A stretch of 38,074 nucleotides of DNA from an uncultured Bacilli bacterium (lineage in GTDB: Bacteria > Bacillota_I > Bacilli_A > RFN20 > CAG-826), in contig CAJOLV010000020.1 of the NCBI GenBank assembly GCA_905235515.1, forward strand, positions 1-38,074. Direction: 5' to 3'. The notes beneath the pieces were generated by a model. It did no database searches and had not been told where the DNA came from. It was given only the letters and a program-made list of their open reading frames with translations. Both the position numbers and the translations under genes were made by a program. Of this stretch, positions 23,466-34,853 are shown piece by piece. Numbering within the stretch: position 1 is the first letter of the stretch; each line of letters begins with the position of its first letter.

Positions 23466-24485
23466 ATGGCAACGATATTAGCTATTGAATCAAGTTGTGA
23501 TGAAACTGCTGCCGCAATAATTAAAGATGGCAAACTTTTGTCAAACATTGTCTCCACTCAAATCGAAGTTCATCGTAAATATGGTGGAGTCATGCCGGAA
23601 ATCGCCTCTCGTTTACACGCAGAGAATATTTCTGTTGTCCTCCAAGAATGTTTAGAAACCGCTAATGTGAAGTTAGAAGATATAGATGCATTTGCAGTTA
23701 CACGTGGACCTGGCTTAATAGGCGCGCTTCACGTAGGGTTACAAGCCGCTAAAACATTAGCTTTGCTATATAAAAAACCACTCATTCCTGTTCATCACTT
23801 AGCTGGCCATATATACGCTAATGAATTTGTTGGTGATTTAGAATTCCCACTATTAGCAGTCGTGGTGTCCGGTGGTAATACAGAATTAGTCCTCATGAAA
23901 GACCATTTTCAATTTGAAATTATCGGAGAAACTAGAGATGATGCAATTGGCGAATGCTACGACAAAGTCGCTAGAGTGTTAGGACTTCCTTATCCAGGTG
24001 GTATTCCAATTGATAAACTCGCTAAAGAAGGTGAACATACATATGATTTACCTATCCCGTTAAAAGGTGAACATACATATGATTTATCTTATTCTGGTCT
24101 TAAGACCAATATTATAAATCTTGTTCATCATCTAGAACAAAAAGGTGAAAAAGTAAATGTTCCTAACATGTGTCGCTCATTCCAAGATGTAGCGGTAGGG
24201 TTAGTGATGGATAGAACCATTAAGGCTGTTAAGGAATATGGTGTTAAACAAGTCATCTTAGCGGGTGGAGTTTCTGCTAATTCTTATTTAAGAAGTGAGA
24301 TGAATAGAGAGATTCCAAAGTTAGGATGCAAGATTATTATTCCACCAATGTGGTGTTGCACAGATAACGCTGCGATGATTGCAAAAGTCGGAGAACATTT
24401 ATATGAAAGAAAGATGTTTGCAGACTTAACTCTTGGTGTTGATCCTAACTGGCGCATCGAAGATTTTGATAAATATGAAAATTAA
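23466..24485 (+). CDS. tsaD: tRNA t6A synthase catalytic subunit TsaD
   Basis: A 339-residue ASKHA-fold enzyme that transfers the threonylcarbamoyl group to tRNA A37. The start ILAIESSCDETAAAII is diagnostic. The Fe-binding pair is His111 and His115 in HHLAGHIYAN, with a third ligand Asp in CCTDNAAMIA near residue 300. VVSGGNTELVL, GECYDKVARVLGLPYPGG and LAGGVSANSYLR are also present, so all functional blocks are intact. A 23-base stretch is duplicated exactly (24028-24050 and 24064-24086), coding GEHTYDL twice, without changing the overall length compared with relatives. GGAG precedes the ATG. It is the last gene of the operon; no strong terminator follows. Confidence 0.97.
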   Translation: MATILAIESSCDETAAAIIKDGKLLSNIVSTQIEVHRKYGGVMPEIASRLHAENISVVLQECLETANVKLEDIDAFAVTRGPGLIGALHVGLQAAKTLALLYKKPLIPVHHLAGHIYANEFVGDLEFPLLAVVVSGGNTELVLMKDHFQFEIIGETRDDAIGECYDKVARVLGLPYPGGIPIDKLAKEGEHTYDLPIPLKGEHTYDLSYSGLKTNIINLVHHLEQKGEKVNVPNMCRSFQDVAVGLVMDRTIKAVKEYGVKQVILAGGVSANSYLRSEMNREIPKLGCKIIIPPMWCCTDNAAMIAKVGEHLYERKMFADLTLGVDPNWRIEDFDKYEN

Positions 24486-24531
24486 AATGATTAAATCATT
24501 TGAAGTAAGATATAATAGTTAAACACGGAGG
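24485..24531 (+). promoter_or_regulatory. asnS promoter region with inverted repeat and ribosome binding site
   Basis: TATAAT at 24511-24516 and GGAGG at 24527-24531, nine bases before the asnS ATG. AAATGAT-TAA-ATCATTT (24485-24501) is a 7-bp inverted repeat that covers the -35 area. It could be a weak terminator for tsaD or an operator. There is no room for a T-box leader. Confidence 0.55.
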
Positions 24532-24540
24532 TATTAAAAT

Positions 24541-25926
24541 ATGGCAAAGTATTCAAACTTTCAACTCTATGATATTGTCACGGGGGGTGACGAGGAAGAG
24601 TTATTAAATCTTAATGAAGTTACACTTCAAGGTTGGGTTAAAACCAATCGTGATAATGGCTCAATTGGTTTCGTTGAATTTAATGATGGAACATATTTTA
24701 AAAACATCCAACTTGTTTATAACAAGGATAGTGAAGATTATGAAGTTTTATCTAAATTAAAAACTGGTTCCGCTATTACAGTGACCGGCAAAGTTGTCTT
24801 CACTCCAGAAAACAAACAGCCATTTGAAATTTCTGCTAATAAATGTGTTTTAGAAGGCGATGTCGAAGATGACTATCCACTTCAAAAGAAGAGACACTCT
24901 TTTGAGTTCTTAAGAGATATTGCTCATATCAGACCAAGAGCCAATACCTTCCAAGCAATCTTTAGAGTGCGTAACGCCTTATCATTCGCTATCCATGAAT
25001 TCTTCCAACAAAGAGGATTCATTTATGTGCACACACCTTTAATTACCACTAACGATGGTGAAGGTGCTGGAAACGTTTTTGATGTCACAACTCATGACAC
25101 AAAAGATCCATATTCATTCTACAACCACAAGGTCAATTTAACTGTTACTGGTCAATTACACGTTGAACCATTTGCCTTGTCTTTCAAAGATGTTTATACA
25201 TTTGGTCCAGCTTTTAGAGCAGAGCATAGTAACACCGTTAGACACGCTAGTGAATTCTGGATGGTGGAACCTGAAATGGCGTTCTGCGATTTATCTGATA
25301 ATATGGATGTCATCGAAGATTGTGTCAAATATTGTATTGAATATGTCGAAAGAGCGTGTCCAGAAGAAATGAACTTCTTCAACACTATGATTGACAAGAC
25401 ATTGCTCGAAAGATTGCATCACGTTCTCAACTCCAAATTCGAGAGAATGGAATATACAAAAGGTATTGAAATTCTTCAAAAAGCTGTGCAAAATGGCCAT
25501 AAATTTGAGAATAATGATATTTTCTGGGGTATGGATTTACAATCTGAACATGAACGTTATTTAACCGAAGAAATAGTGAAAGGACCACTCTTCCTTATTA
25601 ACTATCCAAAAGATATTAAAGCCTTCTATATGAGATTAAATGATGATGGTAAAACCGTTGCAGCATGTGACTTATTAGTTCCTGCTGTTGGTGAACTTGT
25701 CGGTGGATCTCAAAGAGAAGAAAGATATGAACTATTAAAAGCAAAAATGGAAGCACTTGGTAACGACAAAGAATTAGATTGGTATCTTGATACTCGTCGT
25801 TATGGTGGTTGCAAGCACTCTGGATTTGGTATCGGATTTGACCGCTTACTTATGTATGTCACCGGTATGCAAAACATTAGAGATGTTCAACCATATCCAA
25901 GAACATTTAATAGCATTAAATATTAG
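24541..25926 (+). CDS. asnS: Asparaginyl-tRNA synthetase
   Basis: A class IIb synthetase, 461 residues, charging tRNA-Asn with asparagine. The N-terminal OB fold (about 20-115) contains VTLQGWVKTNRDNGSIGFVE. The catalytic core has motif 1 near IRPRANTFQAIFRVRNALSF, the AsnRS-specific GEGAGNVFDVTT, motif 2 FRAEHSNTVRHASEFWMVEP (about 221-240) and motif 3 GFGIGFDRLLMYVTG (about 428-442). The GEGAG block separates it from AspRS. Its presence means that the GatCAB encoded downstream is probably needed mainly for Gln-tRNA. It starts with a strong ribosome binding site and is followed after two bases by a 44-residue membrane peptide gene. Confidence 0.97.
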   Translation: MAKYSNFQLYDIVTGGDEEELLNLNEVTLQGWVKTNRDNGSIGFVEFNDGTYFKNIQLVYNKDSEDYEVLSKLKTGSAITVTGKVVFTPENKQPFEISANKCVLEGDVEDDYPLQKKRHSFEFLRDIAHIRPRANTFQAIFRVRNALSFAIHEFFQQRGFIYVHTPLITTNDGEGAGNVFDVTTHDTKDPYSFYNHKVNLTVTGQLHVEPFALSFKDVYTFGPAFRAEHSNTVRHASEFWMVEPEMAFCDLSDNMDVIEDCVKYCIEYVERACPEEMNFFNTMIDKTLLERLHHVLNSKFERMEYTKGIEILQKAVQNGHKFENNDIFWGMDLQSEHERYLTEEIVKGPLFLINYPKDIKAFYMRLNDDGKTVAACDLLVPAVGELVGGSQREERYELLKAKMEALGNDKELDWYLDTRRYGGCKHSGFGIGFDRLLMYVTGMQNIRDVQPYPRTFNSIKY

Positions 25927-25928
25927 TT

Positions 25929-26063
25929 ATGGCAAAACCTCTTACAGAAGAAGCAATTCAAAGAAAAGCAACCCTACGTAGAAGATTATTCTGGTTGCTA
26001 GTTGGATTAGATGTCTTATTAGTTATCTATTTAATAGTTCAAATCGCCTTATTATTCAACTAA
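25929..26063 (+). CDS. Small single-pass membrane protein (44 residues)
   Basis: From ATG 25929 to TAA 26061 the frame reads MAKPLTEEAIQRKATLRRRL and then a hydrophobic helix (about 21-42) ending LLFN. The basic RRRLFW before the helix predicts the N-terminus in the cytoplasm. It starts two bases after the asnS stop and is followed by a terminator, so it rides on the asnS transcript. No homologue is known to me. No Shine-Dalgarno sequence is visible, so expression would depend on translational coupling with asnS. Confidence 0.6.
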   Translation: MAKPLTEEAIQRKATLRRRLFWLLVGLDVLLVIYLIVQIALLFN

Positions 26064-26069
26064 AAAAAT

Positions 26070-26104
26070 GGTCCGTTAACTTATAAAGTTACGGGCCTTT
26101 TAAA
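26070..26104. terminator. Bidirectional terminator between asnS unit and convergent membrane operon
   Basis: GGTCCGTTAACT (26070-26081) pairs with AGTTACGGGCC (26087-26097) with one bulged T. On the plus strand TTTTAAAA follows; on the minus strand TTTTTTT follows, so it can end transcription from both sides. Confidence 0.8.
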
Positions 26105-26795
26105 ATATTGTTCCATTGTCATTATTGTTATTGTCTTCTGGAGGATTATTCGTTGGACTAGGGTTGTTATAGACTTGTTGTCCAGGAACATAATGTTCGA
26201 TTTGTTCGTTATAAATCTTTTGACCTAGCTTATTGATTTGTAGATGACGCGCAATAAAGGCTTGAACGGATATGAGATACCAGATTGCCCCACCAATGAA
26301 TGCGGGAACAAATATATATGATGACCACGCTTCTTTAACTAGATGCGGAGTGTTCACTAAAGCTGGCCAATTAATCAGCACACCAGCGCCAGATTCTGGA
26401 GTGGTAATAATGGTGGAGAAATCCCAAATAAATAGCAAAGTGCCAAATCCAGTATAACGATCAAATGGATTTTTAAATCCAGCGATGGAAGACACAATAA
26501 TATAGAAAACAACTGATAAAACGACTATCAAGGCAGGTATTCTTGCTTGATGATAAAATAACCACCAGTTCTTTTTCTTGGCATATTTTTTGAAATCTGA
26601 TTCGTTAGTAATTACACCAGACATCACAACATCTGTCACGTGGTTGTTAATCTTTTTGCCTTGCCATTTCATAATTTTAGTGATGAGATAGCCAATATAA
26701 GCTACTAGGACTAGCAAAAGAATAAACACCGCTAAAAGAACGAAAATAATTCGTTTGTCACTTTCAGTGAGTTGAATCAAAAACAAATTATTCAT
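26100..26795 (-). CDS. Membrane protein of unknown function
   Basis: From ATG 26795 (MNNLFLIQLTESDKR), preceded by GGAGGGG, this is a 231-residue protein; a longer frame to 26849 is unsupported. It has four hydrophobic segments: RIIFVLLAVFILLLVLVAYI near 15-38, one at about 88-112, one at about 120-142 and one at about 165-190. The tail is rich in Asn, Pro and Asp. No motif is recognised. Its start overlaps the stop of the upstream frameshifted gene by eight bases, so it belongs to a three-gene minus-strand operon starting at 28287. Confidence 0.75.
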   Translation of the reverse strand: MNNLFLIQLTESDKRIIFVLLAVFILLLVLVAYIGYLITKIMKWQGKKINNHVTDVVMSGVITNESDFKKYAKKKNWWLFYHQARIPALIVVLSVVFYIIVSSIAGFKNPFDRYTGFGTLLFIWDFSTIITTPESGAGVLINWPALVNTPHLVKEAWSSYIFVPAFIGGAIWYLISVQAFIARHLQINKLGQKIYNEQIEHYVPGQQVYNNPSPTNNPPEDNNNNDNGTIF

Positions 26796-27380
26796 TGTCC
26801 CCTCCAAAATAAATATTAGTGGCAGAGGTTTCTTCCTCCTCATCACCATCTTCTACAATGCGTTGTTGACTCTTATGAGGAACATATTCACGAATTGGTT
26901 CTTCTTTTGCTTTTGGAGTCTCTATATCAACAGTTCTAAATTGTTCTTCTTCTTTAACTTCTGTAGTGGTGCCCAAAATGTTATCAAATATTTCATCACT
27001 AGTTCTTTCATCAACATATTGTTGTGTTGTTGGGTGTGGATTTGCTTCTGGTCTGGATTCATTTTGAGCGCCAAAAACAGCGTCTTCTATAGTTTGTTGT
27101 TCCTGTTGAGGAGAAACATAAGTATCATATCAACTATTGGTTCGTTTCGTGAAGAGTTCAAATTAGGATCTCTATTTTCTTTAATGAGTCTCGCTTTTTT
27201 GTCCTCGGGCAATTCATCATCTAAAGAACGACCAGTGAAGAAAAGGATAAGTGATTTGAAAAACATAAATATCAAAACAAAAATACCAGCCACTCCAGTA
27301 AGAACTAGAATGAGAAGGAAGAACGGCAAACCAATTATATAGAGAATGCCCTTACCAACGTTTTTCAAAACCGACATCAT
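26788..27380 (-). pseudogene. Membrane-anchored acidic protein, split by a frameshift
   Basis: Starting at ATG 27380 or 27377, the frame gives one long hydrophobic region (about 10-45) and then a polar part to NSSRNEPIV, after which it runs into a stop at 27087. One frame over, from about 27128, the text continues YDTYVSPQQEQQTIEDAVFG and stays open and strongly acidic (EVKEEEQFRTVDIETPKAKE, DGDEEEETSATN) to the stop at 26788, where the next gene overlaps it. Both halves together make one protein of about 197 residues with a membrane anchor and a disordered acidic tail. One inserted base in GTTGATATGATAC (about 27124-27134) explains the break. Sequencing error cannot be excluded. Function unknown. 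Confidence 0.7.
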
Positions 27381-27381
27381 A

Positions 27382-28287
27382 TCAATTATTTATTGTATCT
27401 TTGCTACGCTTGCTTAGCAAACTTTTATTCAATAAACAGGTGCACGATATAGTGAATGGAAGAAAACCAATCAACAATAGACCAAGAGGGGAAGGAATCA
27501 TGTTATAAAGTAACGCAACAAAGAAAATGCTCCCTAAAGAAAGAATGACAAGTTCTACTATGTATAACTTATAGTGTTGAAAATCCAAATAAACGATTCG
27601 AGCAATAGTAATGATAAATGTCAACATTAGAAAAACAAATGAGAGCACCGGATAAACAAACGCAAACAAAATCATCAGCAAGGAGCAGGCAATACTCATT
27701 AAATCCAAAATGAAGATGTTGTCTGAGTTTTTGTTAAAGCTAATACCAAACTTTGTTAGTTCAGAATACATAACCATATATGAAATCATCACTTGAGCAA
27801 AGGCAACAAAAAACACAAAAGACACAACGACATAATCTAGATATTGATAGTCAAGCAAATGAAATATTTGAGCCATGTCATGGATGATATCTCTATCGGT
27901 CATAATTTTGATTAATGGAATGAAGGCAAACGATAACCCAAACTGCACAATTGTGGCAATCAAAATACTAAATATTGACTGTATTTTTTTATCGACAAAT
28001 AAACCAAAAATAAAGCCTGTAATTAATGATGGAATGACATAAAAAATAGTGTCTGGTAAATCGATTAATAAACAGATTGTTGTAACGACAATGAAATAAA
28101 TAGGAAAGTATATCTTCTTACAATAGTAAGTAATAATCACACTACAAAGCGGTAAAACAAAAACAAGGATGAACAATAAAAAAGGAACAAAATATGTCAA
28201 TAAAACAAACACTACATTGACCGCAGCGAGCAGACCCATATAGACCATATTTTGGACAATTGTCTCTTGTTTTTTGAACACGCTCAT
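27382..28287 (-). CDS. Multi-pass membrane protein, ECF S-component-like or DUF2232-like
   Basis: A 301-residue protein with about eight membrane segments, few charged residues and no extramembrane domain. The N-terminal part VYMGLLAAVNVVFVLLTYFV followed by IDLPDTIFYVIPSLITGFIF is reminiscent of substrate-binding S components of ECF transporters or of DUF2232 proteins; neither is certain. It heads a minus-strand operon of three membrane proteins. No ribosome binding site is seen: CAAAAT (28299-28294) ends six bases before the ATG, the same layout as the other predicted leaderless genes. It diverges from the thioredoxin-like lipoprotein. Confidence 0.7.
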   Translation of the reverse strand: MSVFKKQETIVQNMVYMGLLAAVNVVFVLLTYFVPFLLFILVFVLPLCSVIITYYCKKIYFPIYFIVVTTICLLIDLPDTIFYVIPSLITGFIFGLFVDKKIQSIFSILIATIVQFGLSFAFIPLIKIMTDRDIIHDMAQIFHLLDYQYLDYVVVSFVFFVAFAQVMISYMVMYSELTKFGISFNKNSDNIFILDLMSIACSLLMILFAFVYPVLSFVFLMLTFIITIARIVYLDFQHYKLYIVELVILSLGSIFFVALLYNMIPSPLGLLLIGFLPFTISCTCLLNKSLLSKRSKDTINN

Positions 28288-28351
28288 GAAATTATTTTGT
28301 CTTTTTTAAAGAAAAAGTGAAACTAATTTCGAAAAATCGAGAATAGTTTAT

Positions 28352-28810
28352 ATGAGGACAAAATTGTTATTTTTACTGTTAACGCCCTTATTGGCGGGGT
28401 GTTATCAAGAGGTCAATGGCACCACTATTCAAGATGATGAAGTAGTGCTTGATTATGATGATTTCCAAGACCTTAATTTAGAGTGGAAAAATCTATTTTC
28501 ACCCGCAAAAAGCCATTATTTTGTTTACATTTACAGCATTTCTTGTGGTCATTGTGGACACATAAAAAAGGAGGTTTTAGATTTTGTAAATGCAAACAAA
28601 GAATCATTCTATTTAATTGAATATACGGAGGAAATTCAAACAAAAACAAACGTTGTTGAAACAATTGGTAAAGAGAAAATTGAAGAGATTTATATTTTAG
28701 GAACCCCAACATTATTAGCGGTAACAAATTGGTCGCTTTCTTTAAACATCGCGGGAGAATCTGAAATATTAAATTATCTCAGTGGTTTACCCCACAGAGA
28801 TAGTTGTTAA
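28352..28810 (+). CDS. Thioredoxin-fold lipoprotein with CGHC motif
   Basis: A 152-residue protein. The signal peptide MRTKLLFLLLTPLLAGC ends in the lipobox LAGC with the lipidated Cys17, so the protein should be anchored outside the membrane. The active-site pair Cys65-Gly-His-Cys68 (in SISCGHCGHIKKEVL) and the cis-proline segment GTPTLLAVT near 127-135 define a thioredoxin fold, so it probably acts as an extracytoplasmic thiol oxidoreductase. An extra Cys ends the protein (HRDSC). GAGAAT at 28339-28344, seven bases before the ATG and without a ribosome binding site, suggests a leaderless start. It is a single gene before pcrA. Confidence 0.85.
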   Translation: MRTKLLFLLLTPLLAGCYQEVNGTTIQDDEVVLDYDDFQDLNLEWKNLFSPAKSHYFVYIYSISCGHCGHIKKEVLDFVNANKESFYLIEYTEEIQTKTNVVETIGKEKIEEIYILGTPTLLAVTNWSLSLNIAGESEILNYLSGLPHRDSC

Positions 28811-28831
28811 TTTTTGTTGCTTTAATATTTA

Positions 28832-28872
28832 TTGAAAACTGAGATATCGTATGGTAATATATTGCAAGCAAT
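28832..28872 (+). promoter_or_regulatory. pcrA operon promoter with adjacent palindrome
   Basis: TTGAAA (28832-28837), 17-base spacer, TAATAT (28855-28860). ATTGC-AA-GCAAT (28861-28872) is a perfect inverted repeat around the expected start at about 28867. The promoter overlaps the ATG at 28851, so translation must begin at 28875. Confidence 0.65.
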
Positions 28873-28874
28873 AT

Positions 28875-33094
<4,220 letters not shown>

Positions 33095-33095
33095 T

Positions 33096-33392
33096 ATGAA
33101 AAAAGTCACAAAAGAAGTTTTAATCGAAGCCTCACATAAACTTCTTTTTGATATGACTGATGAAGAATTAGAAAGATTATTAAATGACTTTAATGTCATA
33201 TTAGAGCAAATTGATCTTTTGTCACAAATCGATGGTTTAGATGGTGTTGAACCAATGGTTTTTCCTTATCCAATCTATTCAACTTATTTAAGAGAAGATG
33301 TTGTTAAAACACCACTAAGCCAAGATGAGGCGTTAAGGAACGCAAAAGAAAAAGAAAATGGAATGATTAAGATTCCAAAGGTGGTGAAATAA
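33096..33392 (+). CDS. gatC: Asp/Glu-tRNA amidotransferase subunit C
   Basis: A 98-residue GatC with the usual helical pattern: an N-terminal helix ending LLFDMTDEELERLLNDFNVI, a linker with GVEPMVFPYP and a C-terminal segment LREDVV. GatC clamps GatA to GatB. The usual N-terminal VxxLARL motif is replaced by VLIEASHKLLF, a divergence seen in reduced-genome relatives. It overlaps gatA by one base (AATGG in GTGAAATAATGG), showing translational coupling; gatA is served by AAAGGTGG at the gatC end. Confidence 0.93.
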   Translation: MKKVTKEVLIEASHKLLFDMTDEELERLLNDFNVILEQIDLLSQIDGLDGVEPMVFPYPIYSTYLREDVVKTPLSQDEALRNAKEKENGMIKIPKVVK

Positions 33393-34852
33393 TGGACTAC
33401 CGCAAATTATCAATCACCGAATTGCATAATGCTTTAGTGAATGGTGACATCACTCCTTTGGAATTAGTCAAAGCCGCGATTAAGGAAGCAAAACAGGACA
33501 ATAATGTCTCTTTTGAATATATTTGTGAAAAAGAAGCGATTGAAGCTGTCAAATATTTAGATGAAAGTAAAAAGAATAATCTTTTATGGGGAATCCCCTA
33601 TGTTTTAAAAGACAATTTCTCCACTAAAGATGTCCCCACAACTGCTTCCAGTGATTTCTTGAAAAATTATGTTCCAACTTTCTCTAGTGAAGTGAGTGAT
33701 AGATTAGATGAACAAGGGGCTATCTTGATTGGTAAAACCACTTTAGATGAATTTGCTATGGGTGGTAGTGGTATCACTGGTCATTTAGGCAAAACATATA
33801 ATCCTTGGGATCCAACTCATCAAAGAATGGTGGGAGGTTCATCTTGTGGTTCCGCTAGTGCATGTGCTACTGGAATTATTCCTCTAGCTATTGGTTCTGA
33901 TACTGGTGATAGTGCTCGTAAACCTGCTGCTTATGCAGGATTAGTGGGATTTAAACCAACTTGGGGAAGAATATCTCGTTATGGTTTATTCCCGTTTGCT
34001 TCTTCATTAGATCATGTTGGACTCTTTACGAGAAATGTGGTTGACACCGCAATTGCATTGGCCGCTTTGGCGGGGAGAGACATGAAAGATTCAACATCAT
34101 CAGAAAAACCAGTAGATGATTATTTATCTTGTCTAGATAAACCACTTGTTGGTAAAAAGATTGCTATTATTGATGAAATTTATAATTCATTTAAAAATAA
34201 AACATTGAGAAAAACATTCGACATTTTACTAAATAAAATGCACGAACAAGGTGCGATTATTAATCATGTTCATATGGATATCAAATTGTGTCGGGCAATA
34301 TTCCCAGTTTATATCATCCTTTCTTGCGCGGAAGCAACAAGCAATAATGCGGCATTAGATGGTATTAAATATGGTGAAAGATTTGATGCTGATAATTATG
34401 AAGGTGTGATGTATTCAGCAAGAACTAATGGATTCTCCGAATTAATTAAAAGAAGATTTGTTATTGGTAGTTATTCTCTTTTAAGAGAAAATCAAGAAGA
34501 TGTCTTTGTCAGAGCGCAAAAATGTCGTCGCTTAATTGTTAACGCAACAAACAATATCTTAAAAGATAATGACGCTATCTTTTTGCCTGCTGCTCCAGGA
34601 ATAGCCCCTTTATTTAATGATAAGAAAAAAGACAATTCAGATGATGAATATTTAATTGCTGATAATTATTTATCAATGGCAAATTTTGGTGGACAACCAT
34701 CATTAACTTTACCTATCGGTTTTGAAAACGACCTTCCATTAGGTGGCAATTTGATTGGAAAAATATTTGATGAAAAGACAATATTAAATATCGCCAAACA
34801 AATTGAAAATATTACCGGACTCGCTAACTTATTAGCTCCTGAGGTCAAATAA
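33392..34852 (+). CDS. gatA: Asp/Glu-tRNA amidotransferase subunit A (amidase)
   Basis: A 486-residue amidase-signature enzyme that frees ammonia from glutamine or asparagine for transamidation of Glu-tRNA-Gln. The Ser-cisSer-Lys triad is present: Lys73 in YVLKDNF, Ser150 in VGGSSCGSASA, and the nucleophile Ser174 in GSDTGDSARKPAAY. The common motif is TGGS; the Asp here is a variation that keeps the serine. GRISRYGLFPFASSLDHVG is the second conserved block. With AsnRS encoded upstream and no glutaminyl-tRNA synthetase seen here, the likely product is Gln-tRNA. The gene is followed after one base by gatB. Confidence 0.96.
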   Translation: MDYRKLSITELHNALVNGDITPLELVKAAIKEAKQDNNVSFEYICEKEAIEAVKYLDESKKNNLLWGIPYVLKDNFSTKDVPTTASSDFLKNYVPTFSSEVSDRLDEQGAILIGKTTLDEFAMGGSGITGHLGKTYNPWDPTHQRMVGGSSCGSASACATGIIPLAIGSDTGDSARKPAAYAGLVGFKPTWGRISRYGLFPFASSLDHVGLFTRNVVDTAIALAALAGRDMKDSTSSEKPVDDYLSCLDKPLVGKKIAIIDEIYNSFKNKTLRKTFDILLNKMHEQGAIINHVHMDIKLCRAIFPVYIILSCAEATSNNAALDGIKYGERFDADNYEGVMYSARTNGFSELIKRRFVIGSYSLLRENQEDVFVRAQKCRRLIVNATNNILKDNDAIFLPAAPGIAPLFNDKKKDNSDDEYLIADNYLSMANFGGQPSLTLPIGFENDLPLGGNLIGKIFDEKTILNIAKQIENITGLANLLAPEVK

Positions 34853-34853
34853 T

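Noticed and set aside
24485-24540. T-box or other riboswitch in front of asnS
   Set aside because: Only about 25 transcribed bases lie between the TATAAT box and the ATG, too few for a T-box, and the T-box consensus is absent.
26863-27342. 159-residue plus-strand frame
   Set aside because: It is the mirror of the acidic and membrane halves of the frameshifted minus-strand gene; its Phe/Leu-rich text is what antisense of Glu/Lys codons gives.
33392-34852. GatA as an inactive amidase because TGGS reads TGDS
   Set aside because: The triad Lys73, Ser150 and Ser174 is intact and gatC and gatB are complete neighbours, so the change is a tolerated variant.
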